A stretch of DNA of 33,800 nucleotides, taken from assembly GCA_014534415.1 (NCBI GenBank), contig JACVRM010000003.1:1-33800 (forward strand). Reading direction: 5' to 3'. The position numbers were made by a program, and so were the translations under genes. The notes beneath the pieces are model-generated. The model did not search any database, was not told where the DNA came from, and saw nothing but the letters and a program-made list of their open reading frames with translations. Positions within the stretch are counted from its first letter, which is position 1. The number at the start of each line of letters is the position of its first letter. Of this stretch, positions 9,141 through 19,200 are shown in pieces. This DNA comes from Thermoleophilia bacterium. Lineage in GTDB: Bacteria > Actinomycetota > Thermoleophilia > Gaiellales > Gaiellaceae.

Positions 9141-10105
9141 TGCTCGGTCTCTCGTTTCTGACACCGTACGCGGCGGTCGTCGGGCTCGTCGCCGCTGTCC
9201 CGGTCGTCGTGCTGGCGATCGGGGCGCGCCGGGCGTCACGGGCTGCGGCCGCCGTCGGCCTCCAGCCTGCTCCGGCGCGGTGGCTGCCTGCCGCCGCGGC
9301 GATCGCCGTGCTCGGCATCCTCGTCGCCGTCGCGGCCGCCCAGCCCGTCACGGAGTCCGAGTCGGCGCGCTACGTCCGTGAGGACGCGGAGGCGTACTTC
9401 GTGCTCGACACGTCGCGGTCGATGCTCGCAGCCTCTTCGCCGACCGCCGAGACTCGCTTCCAGCGCGCTCGGCGCGCGGTGCGTCGGCTGCGTGAGAGGC
9501 TCGGCGAGGTGCCGGCCGGCGTCGCCTCGCTGACGGACCGCGCCCTGCCGCACCTGTTCCCGACCCCCGAGCGGGCCGCGTTCGCAGCGACGATCGAGCG
9601 CGCACTCGCCGTCGACCGGCCGCCTCCGGTCGACTGGTCGGCGACGCGCTCGACGTCGCTCGGCGCGGTCGCGATGCTGCCGCGGCAGGGTTTCTTCGCC
9701 CCTGCGGCCAAGCGGCGGCTCGTGATCGTCGTCTCGGATGCCGAATCGCGCGATTTCCCGGTGGAGCAGGCGGCACAGGCGTTCGCCGGTGACCGCTACC
9801 TGCTCCTCCTGGTACGGGTCTGGGGCGGCGACGAGCGCGTCTGGACCGACGACGGGCCGGAGCCGTACGTGCCTGACGCAACCGCGGCGGCGGTCACCGA
9901 GCGGTTCATCGGCCTCACAGGCGGCCGCGTGTTCGAGGAGGGTGACCTCGAGGGTGCGGCCATGGCTGCGCGCCGCTTCCTCGGTAAGGGCCCGAGGGTC
10001 GTCCAGGGCAGAGAGCGGCGACCGGTCTCGCTCGCGCCGTGGGTGCTCGCGGCCGGCGTGCTTCCGCTGGGCCTGCTCCTCTGGCGCCGCCCCCTCGAGC
10101 ACTAA
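9140..10105 (+). CDS. Membrane-anchored VWA domain protein (second of two), BatA/BatB-like
   Basis: 321 residues with the BatA/BatB layout: two N-terminal hydrophobic segments (about 9-27 and 48-68), a VWA domain, and a C-terminal membrane segment near 298-316. The MIDAS is intact: VLDTSRSM (D90, S92, S94), STSLGA for the threonine, and VSDAESRD for the distal aspartate. The frame is open upstream; the ATG at 9140 overlaps the preceding TGA by one base, fixing the start. It is the last gene of the operon: 10 bases follow before fbiC, which seems to have its own promoter. Confidence 0.91.
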   Translation: MLGLSFLTPYAAVVGLVAAVPVVVLAIGARRASRAAAAVGLQPAPARWLPAAAAIAVLGILVAVAAAQPVTESESARYVREDAEAYFVLDTSRSMLAASSPTAETRFQRARRAVRRLRERLGEVPAGVASLTDRALPHLFPTPERAAFAATIERALAVDRPPPVDWSATRSTSLGAVAMLPRQGFFAPAAKRRLVIVVSDAESRDFPVEQAAQAFAGDRYLLLLVRVWGGDERVWTDDGPEPYVPDATAAAVTERFIGLTGGRVFEEGDLEGAAMAARRFLGKGPRVVQGRERRPVSLAPWVLAAGVLPLGLLLWRRPLEH

Positions 10106-10108
10106 GCT
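10103..10108 (+). promoter_or_regulatory. Candidate -10 element of a leaderless fbiC transcript
   Basis: TAAGCT lies exactly 7 bases before the fbiC GTG and partly overlaps the stop codon of the upstream gene. No Shine-Dalgarno sequence lies between them. No convincing -35 box is seen. Support comes from the same spacing at other genes in this window rather than from the hexamer itself. Confidence 0.4.
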
Positions 10109-10115
10109 CCGCGCC

Positions 10116-12680
10116 GTGGCGGAGTGGCGGGAGGCGGTCTCCGCGGCGCTCGCGGGCGAGACGCTCGCGGCGCCGCAAGCGCTGGCGCTCGTGCACGCCC
10201 CGGTCGCGGATCTCTGCGCCGCTGCGTGCGAGCTACGCGAGCGTCGAGAGCGCCGGCTCGTCACGTACTCGCCGAAGGCGTTCATCCCCCTTACGAAGCT
10301 GTGTCGGGACGTCTGCCACTACTGCACGTTCGCCCGGCCGCCGCGTCACGGCGAGCGGGCGTACATGTCCGAGGAGGAGGTGCTCGCGGTTGCGCGCGAG
10401 GCGGCCGCGGCCGGGTGCCACGAGGCGCTGTTCACGCTCGGCGACAAGCCGGAGCTTCGCTACCGGGCGGCGCGCGCCGAGCTCGCCGCACTCGGCTGCG
10501 CCACCACGCTCGAGTACCTGGCGCACTGCGCGCGTCTCGTGATCGACGAGACCGGCCTGCTCCCGCACGTCAACGCCGGCGTCATGAGCGCACGCGAGCT
10601 GCGCGCACTGCGTGCGGTGAGCGTCTCCCAAGGGCTCATGCTCGAGACGGCGGCTGCGCGGCTGTCGGAGCGCGGCGGGCCGCACTTCGGCTCCCCGGAC
10701 AAGCTGCCTGCGCGGCGGCTCACAACGATCGCGGCGGCGGGGCGGACGCGCGTGCCGTTCACGAGCGGGATCCTCGTCGGGATCGGCGAGTCCCGCGCCG
10801 AGCGGCTGGAGTCGCTGCTCGCGATTCGCGCGGCGGGCGAGCGATTCGGTCACGTCCAGGAGGTGATCGTCCAGAACTTTCGCGCCAAGCCGGGGACACG
10901 GATGGCCGGCTGTGCGGAGCCGTCGCTCGACGAGGTGCTGTGGAGTGCGGCGGCGGCGCGCCTCGTGCTCGGCGCGGGCGCCAACGTGCAGGTGCCGCCG
11001 AACCTCAGCTTCGCCGAGTTCGGCCGCCTGCTCGAGGCGGGGATCAACGACTGGGGCGGCATCTCGCCCGTGACGATCGACCACGTCAACCCGGAGGCGC
11101 CCTGGCCGGCCGTAGAGGCGCTCGACTATGCGACCCGGGCGCACGGCCTCGAGTTGGCGCCGCGCCTGCCGCTCTACCCGGAGTACGTGGTCGAGCCGGA
11201 ACGATGGGTCGATCCGGCGCTTGTGCCGGCGCTCCTGCGCCGCTCCGACGCGAGCGGGCTCGCCCGCGAGGACGGCTGGGCCGCCGGTGCCCCAGACCCG
11301 CGTCCGGCGCAGGCGATGCGCACAGCCCTGTCGGTTCGGGACCTGGCCGCTCTGCCGGGCCCAGGCGCCCGAAGCCTCCTCCCCGACTCGATCGTATCCG
11401 GGTCGGTCGCGCGCGTTGGTGACGGGACTGCGCCGAAATCGTCACGACGAAGACGCTCGCCGGTCACCGTCGCGCTCGCGAAGGTGGCGCGCGGGGCGCC
11501 GCTCGACGAGCGCGACGTCGTCGCCCTGCTCGAGGCACGTGGCGGGGAGCACGCCGCCGTCTGTCGCGCCGCCGACGAGCTTCGCAGGGAAACGTGCGGC
11601 GAGGTGGTCACCTACGTGGTGACACGCAACGTGAACTACACGAACGTGTGCTACTTCCGGTGCGGCTTCTGCGCGTTCTCGAAGGGGAAGCTGGCAGCCA
11701 ATCTGCGCGGCAAGCCGTACCTCGTTCCGACTACCGAGATCGTCCGCCGTGCCGCAGAGGCGTGGGAGCGCGGCGCCGTCGAGGTCTGCCTGCAGGGCGG
11801 GATCCACCCGGCCTTCACCGGCCGCTACTATCTCGACGTCTGCCGGGCGATCAAACGCGCGCTGCCCGAGCTCCATATCCATGCCTTCTCTGCGCTCGAG
11901 ATCTGGCAGGGAGCCGCGACGCTCGGTCTTCCGCTCGAGCCGTATCTCGGCGCGCTGCGCGAGGCGGGCCTCGCCTCCCTGCCCGGGACAGCCGCGGAGA
12001 TCCTCGACGACGAGGTGCGGCGCGTGATCTGTCCCGACAAGGTGACGACGGAACAGTGGCTGGGCGTGCACGACGCGGCACACCGCGCCGGCCTCCGTTC
12101 GACGGCGACGGTGATGTTCGGGCACGTCGAGCGCCCGCAGCACCTGGCCCGCCACCTGCTCCGCATCCGCGACCAGCAGCGTCGCAGCGGCGGCTTCACC
12201 GAGCTCGTCCCGCTGCCGTTCGTGCACATGGAGGCGCCGATCTACCTGCGCGGGCGTGCGCGGCCGGGGCCGACGCTCCGTGAAGCGATCGTCGTGCACG
12301 CCGTCGCGCGGCTGGCGCTGCACCCCTGGATCACGAACGTCCAGGCCTCGTGGGTGAAGCTCGGCATCACCGGCGCGCAAGCGGCGCTATGCGCCGGCTG
12401 CAACGACCTCGGCGGCACCCTGATGAACGAGTCGATCTCGCGCGCGGCGGGCGCGCAGCACGGCCAGGAGATGCCGCCCGAGCGCATGGAGGACGCGATC
12501 CGTGAGCTCGGTCGCCGACCGCGTCAGCGGACGACGCTCTACGGCAGGCCGGCGAGCGAGCGCGTCGGGGCGTCGTTTGGCGCGCCGCCGCTCAGCGAGC
12601 CCCGGAGCGCGCCCGCCCACGAGGCGCGGCTCGTCGCTCCGCCGCGCCTGGTGCGCCCGGGCTTCGTCGAGGCCCGTTAG
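10116..12680 (+). CDS. fbiC: FbiC: fused CofG-CofH, 7,8-didemethyl-8-hydroxy-5-deazariboflavin (FO) synthase
   Basis: Bifunctional radical SAM enzyme making FO, the chromophore of coenzyme F420, from tyrosine and 5-amino-6-ribitylamino-uracil. The 854-residue protein has two SAM modules: an N-terminal CofG half with the cluster motif CRDVCHYC (C63, C67, C70) and a C-terminal CofH half with CYFRCGFC (C512, C516, C519). Between them lies a linker rich in Arg/Ser/Pro (residues about 420-455). This order is the actinobacterial FbiC arrangement; archaea use two genes. The GTG at 10116 is the first good start after the upstream stop and leaves a normal N-terminus. It converges with lysA, with stop codons overlapping. 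Confidence 0.95.
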   Translation: MAEWREAVSAALAGETLAAPQALALVHAPVADLCAAACELRERRERRLVTYSPKAFIPLTKLCRDVCHYCTFARPPRHGERAYMSEEEVLAVAREAAAAGCHEALFTLGDKPELRYRAARAELAALGCATTLEYLAHCARLVIDETGLLPHVNAGVMSARELRALRAVSVSQGLMLETAAARLSERGGPHFGSPDKLPARRLTTIAAAGRTRVPFTSGILVGIGESRAERLESLLAIRAAGERFGHVQEVIVQNFRAKPGTRMAGCAEPSLDEVLWSAAAARLVLGAGANVQVPPNLSFAEFGRLLEAGINDWGGISPVTIDHVNPEAPWPAVEALDYATRAHGLELAPRLPLYPEYVVEPERWVDPALVPALLRRSDASGLAREDGWAAGAPDPRPAQAMRTALSVRDLAALPGPGARSLLPDSIVSGSVARVGDGTAPKSSRRRRSPVTVALAKVARGAPLDERDVVALLEARGGEHAAVCRAADELRRETCGEVVTYVVTRNVNYTNVCYFRCGFCAFSKGKLAANLRGKPYLVPTTEIVRRAAEAWERGAVEVCLQGGIHPAFTGRYYLDVCRAIKRALPELHIHAFSALEIWQGAATLGLPLEPYLGALREAGLASLPGTAAEILDDEVRRVICPDKVTTEQWLGVHDAAHRAGLRSTATVMFGHVERPQHLARHLLRIRDQQRRSGGFTELVPLPFVHMEAPIYLRGRARPGPTLREAIVVHAVARLALHPWITNVQASWVKLGITGAQAALCAGCNDLGGTLMNESISRAAGAQHGQEMPPERMEDAIRELGRRPRQRTTLYGRPASERVGASFGAPPLSEPRSAPAHEARLVAPPRLVRPGFVEAR

Positions 12681-13948
12681 CCGTTCGTCTCCAGTGCGAG
12701 CAGGTCGTCGACGGTCTCGCGTCGCCGGATGACGCGCGCCTCGCCGCGCGAGACGAGCACGACGCCCGGCCGCGGCACACCGTTGTAGTTCGAGCCCATG
12801 CCGAGGGTGTACGCGCCCGTCGCCGGGACGGCCAGCAGGTCGCCGCGGCGCGGCGCCGGCAGACCGATCCGCTCGATCAACACGTCTCCCGACTCGCAGT
12901 GCTTGCCGCAGACCGTGTACTGCCCGTCCGCCTCGGCGCCGACGCGGCTCGTCACCACGGCTGCATGGCGCACGCCGTAGAGCTGCGGGCGGGGATTGTC
13001 CGACATGCCTCCGTCGACCGCCACGTACGTCGTCGACTCGCTGGCGCGCTTGACGACGCCGACCCGGTAGAGCGTGACGGCCGCGCGTCCGACGAGCGAG
13101 CGACCCGGCTCGAACAGCACGCGCGGCGGTGGCAGATCGTGGAGCCGCCAGGCGTGCTGGAGGCGAGCGAGCAGCGCGCCGACGAAGTCGCCGATCGCGG
13201 GCGCCCGCTCGCCGTCGACGTGCGCGATCCCGAGCCCGCCGCCGACGTCCACGACGGCCGGCGTCCACTCGAGGGCGGCCCGGCATTCTGCGGCGAACCC
13301 GGCCAGCCAGTCGACGCCCATGCGCGGCGCCTGAGCATCGAGGAGCTGCGAGCCGAGGTGGAGGTGCAGCCCTCGCGCCTCGAGGCCCACCTCCCGAGCC
13401 CGGCGGATCGCCTCGATCGCGTCGTCGGGCGGCAGTCCGAACTTCGAGCCGGTGTAGCCCGTGCCGATGGCCGGGTGCGTGTCGACGTCGATGCCGGGCG
13501 TGACGCGGACCAGCACAGAGCGCACGCCCGCGGCTGCGGCCCGCGGCACGTCGTCGGCCGCGTCGATCACGAGCAGGCCGACGTCCGCCTCGGCCGCGGC
13601 GCGGAGCTCGTCGTCGCTCTTGTTGTTGCCGTGCACGACGATGCGGTCGGCGGTCATACCGCCACGCAGTGCGTATGCGAGCTCGCCGAGCGTCGAGACG
13701 TCCGCGCCGAGACCGAGACCCGCAAAGAGGCGGATCAAGGCGACGTTCGGAAAGGCCTTGACGCTGTAGGCGACGAGCGCGTCGGCCGGCGCCGCGTCGA
13801 CGTACGCCCGTGCGTCGGAGCGCAGCGTCTGCTCGCAGTAGACGACCAGCGGCGTTCCGAAGCGGTCGGCGAGCTCGTTGGCCGCCAGTCCGCCGACGGC
13901 CAGCGCTCCGTCGCGCACCTCCGCGCTTTCCGGCAACACGTCCAGCAT
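12677..13948 (-). CDS. lysA: Diaminopimelate decarboxylase
   Basis: PLP-dependent fold-type III enzyme converting meso-diaminopimelate to lysine, the last step of lysine synthesis. Visible are the PLP lysine in VAYSVKAFPN (K64), the HLHLGSQ strand, the phosphate-binding VDVGGGLGI, the EPGRSLVG motif, the catalytic Cys region GKHCESGD, and the C-terminal GAYTLGMGSNYNGVPRP. From ATG 13948 the protein is 423 residues, normal for LysA. An in-frame ATG three codons upstream (13957) is the alternative. I prefer 13948 because a -10-like hexamer ends 7 bases before it and covers the upstream ATG. The gene faces fbiC tail to tail and is divergent from the gene at 13984. Confidence 0.95.
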   Translation of the reverse strand: MLDVLPESAEVRDGALAVGGLAANELADRFGTPLVVYCEQTLRSDARAYVDAAPADALVAYSVKAFPNVALIRLFAGLGLGADVSTLGELAYALRGGMTADRIVVHGNNKSDDELRAAAEADVGLLVIDAADDVPRAAAAGVRSVLVRVTPGIDVDTHPAIGTGYTGSKFGLPPDDAIEAIRRAREVGLEARGLHLHLGSQLLDAQAPRMGVDWLAGFAAECRAALEWTPAVVDVGGGLGIAHVDGERAPAIGDFVGALLARLQHAWRLHDLPPPRVLFEPGRSLVGRAAVTLYRVGVVKRASESTTYVAVDGGMSDNPRPQLYGVRHAAVVTSRVGAEADGQYTVCGKHCESGDVLIERIGLPAPRRGDLLAVPATGAYTLGMGSNYNGVPRPGVVLVSRGEARVIRRRETVDDLLALETNG

Positions 13949-13955
13949 GCGGCGC

Positions 13956-13961
13956 ATTGTG
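13956..13961 (-). promoter_or_regulatory. Candidate -10 element of a leaderless lysA transcript
   Basis: On the minus strand CACAAT ends exactly 7 bases before the ATG at 13948, the same spacing seen at murJ, hrcA and phoH. It overlaps the alternative upstream ATG. No -35 box is obvious. It lies in the 35-base gap shared with the divergent gene at 13984, so the two promoters would have to overlap. Confidence 0.35.
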
Positions 13962-13983
13962 CTGGCTGTGCGACCATCGAGTC

Positions 13984-14853
13984 GTGGCCGACGCCGACCA
14001 GCGCCGACGCAACCGCTACTACGCCTCGTACCCGGAGCGCGCTCTGCGGGCCGGCGTGGCCGTCGTCGCCGGCACGATCTTCGAGGCGTTTCAGCTCCTG
14101 CTGCCGCGCTTCGTTCGCCGCTCGAGGCTCTACGAGGCAACCGCCAAGAATCTCCTGCGTGTCGCGATCGAGGTCGTCGGCCAGGTCGAGGCCGCACCGA
14201 GTCTCGAGCGGGATGCGCCGAGCGCACGACAGCTGGGCGCTCGCAAGGGTGCCGGGAACGTCGTCGAGGTCGGCTCGATTGCGGCCTTCGGCTTCTCGCC
14301 GCTCTGGCTGCTCGCCGGCGCAAGCGACATCCTGCGCGGCTCGCGAACGTACCTGAACGTCCTCGTCGAGGAGCTCAAACGTGAAGGTGTGATCGCCGGC
14401 GAGGCGGAATTCTCGTCCGTCGCCGACCTGCTTGGAGCGCTCGAAGGCGGCACCGGCACGACGGCGCGCCTGATCGACATCCCGCCGCTCGAGCTCCAGG
14501 GCCTTCGCGCGTCGCTCGAGGAGTTGCGCACGCACGCCGGCTCGCTCCCGTCGCACGAGGAGCTCGCGGCGCTGTACCGCGGCTTGCGCGCGACCGCCGA
14601 GCGCGAGCGCCGACCGCTCCTGGAAGTGTCGACCGGCGTCGGCCTCGCGTTCCTCACGTCCGCGCGGAAGGTGTCGCACCAGCACATCGTCCTCCCGTAC
14701 CGCGAGGACTGGCAGCCGCTGCGCCGCGAGGGTTTCGGGGCCTACGCGCGACGCGTCGCGCGACCCTACGGCCGCGCCGCGTCGGCGCACTGGGACCCGC
14801 AACGGCAGAGCTGGACGGAGCGGCTGCTCCAGCGGATCTCGCGGGACGTGTGA
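13984..14853 (+). CDS. Conserved-looking protein of unknown function
   Basis: I do not recognise this 289-residue protein. The first good start is GTG 13984 (VADADQRRRNRYYASYPERA); the frame is open upstream but antisense to lysA. A hydrophobic stretch near residues 20-36 (AGVAVVAGTIFEAFQLL) and another near 95-111 (VGSIAAFGFSPLWLLAGA) suggest membrane association, while the rest is helical and charged. The segment SRTYLNVLVEELKREGVI is followed by an Ala/Glu-rich helical region. It codes in the same GC-rich style as its neighbours, so recent transfer is unlikely. It has no obvious partner: lysA is divergent and leuS follows with its own promoter. Confidence 0.75.
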   Translation: MADADQRRRNRYYASYPERALRAGVAVVAGTIFEAFQLLLPRFVRRSRLYEATAKNLLRVAIEVVGQVEAAPSLERDAPSARQLGARKGAGNVVEVGSIAAFGFSPLWLLAGASDILRGSRTYLNVLVEELKREGVIAGEAEFSSVADLLGALEGGTGTTARLIDIPPLELQGLRASLEELRTHAGSLPSHEELAALYRGLRATAERERRPLLEVSTGVGLAFLTSARKVSHQHIVLPYREDWQPLRREGFGAYARRVARPYGRAASAHWDPQRQSWTERLLQRISRDV

Positions 14854-14878
14854 CAAGCCGCCTCGCCCTTGCTACGAT
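14850..14878 (+). promoter_or_regulatory. leuS promoter
   Basis: A -35 box GTGACA (14850-14855, five of six to TTGACA), a 17-base spacer, and a -10 box TACGAT (14873-14878). Both boxes and the spacing fit a housekeeping sigma promoter. The predicted transcription start falls at about 14884-14886, on or next to the ATG of a short leader reading frame. The -35 overlaps the stop codon of the preceding gene. Confidence 0.65.
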
Positions 14879-14885
14879 CGGCGCG

Positions 14886-14909
14886 ATGAAGCAGGAGCTT
14901 CTCGCGTAG
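14886..14909 (+). CDS. Putative leuS leader peptide MKQELLA with tandem Leu codons
   Basis: A seven-codon reading frame, ATG to TAG, lies between the leuS promoter and the leuS terminator hairpin. It encodes MKQELLA, with adjacent leucine codons CTT and CTC at 14898-14903; CTT looks rare in such GC-rich DNA. The ATG falls at the predicted transcription start, so it would be read from a leaderless mRNA. It sits where a regulatory peptide for charging of leucyl-tRNA would be expected. The frame is seen; its translation and role are inferred. So short a frame could arise by chance, and support comes from the context. Confidence 0.5.
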   Translation: MKQELLA

Positions 14910-14921
14910 CGCAGGGAGTGA

Positions 14922-14937
14922 CGCGGCGGCCGCCGCG
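14922..14937. repeat. 16-bp perfect palindrome in the leuS leader
   Basis: CGCGGCGG is followed directly by its reverse complement. In RNA it forms a strong short hairpin. It may be extended by GGGAG (14914-14918) pairing with CTTCC (14942-14946). It lies between the leader peptide and the terminator, the place of the middle hairpin in an attenuator. Confidence 0.65.
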
Positions 14938-14948
14938 GTAGCTTCCCC

Positions 14949-14974
14949 AGGCCTCTCCGTCGAGAGGCTTTTTT
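14949..14974 (+). terminator. Intrinsic terminator (attenuator) in the leuS leader
   Basis: GCCTCTC (14951-14957), loop CGTC, GAGAGGC (14962-14968), then six T. Two more weak pairs (G-U, A-U) extend the stem below. This is a textbook Rho-independent terminator. It lies 17 bases upstream of the leuS start and after the leuS promoter, so it can only make sense as an attenuator of leuS or as a leaky end of the upstream unit. It ends 6 bases before the leuS Shine-Dalgarno sequence. Confidence 0.8.
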
Positions 14975-14990
14975 GTTGCCGGAGGTCGAA

Positions 14991-17422
<2,432 letters not shown>

Positions 17423-17426
<4 letters not shown>

Positions 17427-18559
17427 ATGCGCTCGAGCAGGCGCTCGTCCGCCCGCCGGCGTGCGACCCGCGTCGCGAAGAACGCGGCCGCCGCCAGGAC
17501 GAGAAACGGCGCCGCCACGATCAGGGCGTAGAGGCCGAACGCGACCTCCTTCGCGAGCACCGAGCCGGCATCCTCGAGCGCACGTTCGACCCGGCCTTCG
17601 CTGTCGGTTGCGACGGCTGCCTGGCGGGTCGTGAGCGTCAGCGACACGGTCGCGAAGCTCGCGCGGCGTGCGAGGGCTGCCCGCTCCGCCGAGCGCTCGG
17701 CAAGCGCGCGGCGAGCGCGTGCGAGCCGCAGCTCGAGGTGGGCCCGCTCTCGCTCAGAGAGTCCGGGCTCGCGAAGGTCGGCGCGCAGCTTCGCGATCCG
17801 CTCGCGCAGGGCGAGCAGGTCGCGCGTGTAGCGATCGAGCTGTCCCTGCACGTCGCGAATCGCGATGTCCTCTGCGAGGATCGTCCCTAGCTCGGAAAAC
17901 CGCTGGACCGCCGCCTGCACGTGCTGAACCGGGACGCGCAGCTCCAGTCGCGCGTCTCCTTGCCTGCCGGGGATGTCGTAGTCGACCGAGACGACGTAGC
18001 CGCCCCAGCCCCGCGTCATGCGAATTGCGTCCTTCGTCCGACGCGACAGGTTGTCCAGCCCGTCGACGCGCAGGCGGAGCGAAGCGCGGTAGTCCTGCGC
18101 GCGGCGGCGCGCCGGGGGCAGACCAGCGCTCGGCGCGCGGCGTCTGGCGACCTCGGCGGTTTCGCCCGTGGCGCGCGCCTTCCAGACTGTACTCGGCGCT
18201 GGGCCCGACCCGTCGGACCCCGCGGCCGGTCCGCTCTGGTTGCGCGCCGGGTCACGTGGCGTCGGCGCCGAGCTCTCGGCGTCGCGACCCACGGCAGCCT
18301 CCTCGATTTCGTCGGTGCGACCCGCTCCCGAGATGCCGCCGATCACCGCCGCGCCGAGCCCGATCACGACCACTGCCGGCGCCAGGACGAGCAGCGCGCC
18401 CCGCAGGGAGATCCGCTCGCGGAACGTATGGCGACCGGCGGGCTCGGCGGCGGCCAGCTGGTCGATCCGGGCGCGAAGATGCTCCGGCGCCGGAGGCGCG
18501 CTCGCGCGCAGCTCCTCCAGGACTTCGTGCAGCCGAGCTCCGTTCTCAGGCGAGGGCAT
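17423..18559 (-). CDS. DUF4349 membrane protein, probable anti-sigma partner of the ECF factor
   Basis: 378 residues: a cytoplasmic N-terminus of about 50 residues (MPSPENGARLHEVLEELRAS), a membrane segment at about 53-76, a low-complexity linker rich in Ala/Ser/Pro/Gly, and a DUF4349 domain (about 155-310). A long charged coiled coil (LLALRERIAKLRADLREP) lies inside that domain, followed by a C-terminal membrane segment near 335-358. The gene overlaps the sigma factor gene by 14 bases and follows it, the position of an anti-sigma factor. The N-terminus has no Cys, so the zinc HxxxCxxC motif is absent. Acting as an anti-sigma is inference from context and topology. Confidence 0.88.
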
Positions 18560-19088
18560 CGGCGCTCACTTTCTGCTCGAGCCGCTGGAGCGCTCGGCCA
18601 AGCCGCGTCGAGCATGCCGTGCGGCTAATGCCGAGCACATTCGCCGCCGCGTCGCCGTCGAGCTCCAGCACGATGCGAAGCACGATCACTTCTCGCTCCG
18701 CGGCCGACAGCTCCGCAAGCGCCCGCTCGAGCGCGGGCGAGAGCCCGGGAAGTGCGGACTCGCCGTCGGCCGGGGTCGTCTCGCGCGCGTACCGGTCCTC
18801 GCGGCGGCGACGGCGTTCCTCGGCGCGGAAGTGGTCGAGCGCCGTCGAGCGGGCGAGCTGGCAGAGCCAGGTGCGCGCGCCCGCACGGCGCGCGTCGAAC
18901 CGGTGCCAGTTCCGCAGCGCTCGCTCGAAGGTGTCGGCTGTGAGGTCCTCTGCCACGTTTCCATCCCTCGTCATGTAGACCAGATACCGGTAGACGTCGT
19001 CCAGGTGCGCCGCCGCGACCGCGGCGAAGCTCGGGCGCTCCGCGCATGTTTTGTGCCTTCCGGCCGGCAAGGACTCCACTGCGCTCAC
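18546..19088 (-). CDS. ECF RNA polymerase sigma factor
   Basis: Sigma-70 family group 4 factor. Region 2 is clear: FAAVAAAHLDDVYRYLVYMTRDGNVAEDLTADTFERAL, split by the usual -10 recognition helix, then ARTWLCQLARSTALDHFR. Region 4 follows with LSAAEREVIVLRIVLELDGDAAANVLGISRTACSTRLGRALQRLEQ. Starting at GTG 19088 gives 180 residues, normal for ECF factors. The frame stays open to GTG 19169, but the extra 27 residues do not look like region 2. On the minus strand TATAGA lies just upstream of 19088, consistent with a leaderless start there. GTG 19079 is a further option. It is co-transcribed with the DUF4349 gene. Confidence 0.92.
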   Translation of the reverse strand: MSAVESLPAGRHKTCAERPSFAAVAAAHLDDVYRYLVYMTRDGNVAEDLTADTFERALRNWHRFDARRAGARTWLCQLARSTALDHFRAEERRRRREDRYARETTPADGESALPGLSPALERALAELSAAEREVIVLRIVLELDGDAAANVLGISRTACSTRLGRALQRLEQKVSADALA

Positions 19089-19094
19089 GCTCTC

Positions 19095-19100
19095 TCTATA
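19095..19100 (-). promoter_or_regulatory. Candidate -10 element upstream of the ECF sigma gene
   Basis: TATAGA on the minus strand, 6 bases before the GTG at 19088. A TTGTGA-like -35 lies about 20 bases upstream, which is longer than ideal. It would place the start of transcription at the proposed start codon. It also lies inside the longest version of the sigma reading frame, so it argues for the shorter protein. Confidence 0.35.
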
Positions 19101-19171
19101 CGTCGCCGACCTGTCGGCCGTCACAACTGTCGCTGTTTCTTCGAGGCGGGTGTCGAAAGTCCGGCACACAT

Positions 19172-19200
19172 TCGTGACAGTCTCGTGACGGAGACGTCAC
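19172..19200. promoter_or_regulatory. GTGAC repeat cluster between the ECF sigma and comEA genes
   Basis: TCGTGAC occurs twice in direct orientation 11 bases apart (19172-19178 and 19183-19189). The second copy also forms the inverted repeat GTGACG-GAGA-CGTCAC (19185-19200), ending directly at the comEA ATG. One helical turn between direct copies and the intergenic position suggest a protein-binding site, perhaps for divergent control. GGAG at 19190-19193 inside it also serves as the comEA ribosome-binding site. Confidence 0.5.

Noticed and set aside
12387..14012. 541-codon minus-strand frame overlapping lysA
   Set aside because: It is a shifted frame of lysA, very rich in Arg and Ala. The lysA frame contains all decarboxylase motifs.
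14886..14975. T-box riboswitch in the leuS leader
   Set aside because: A stretch resembling AGGG...ACGCGG is present, but UGGN of the tRNA-binding bulge is missing and the leader is too short for a full Stem I. A leader-peptide attenuator fits better.
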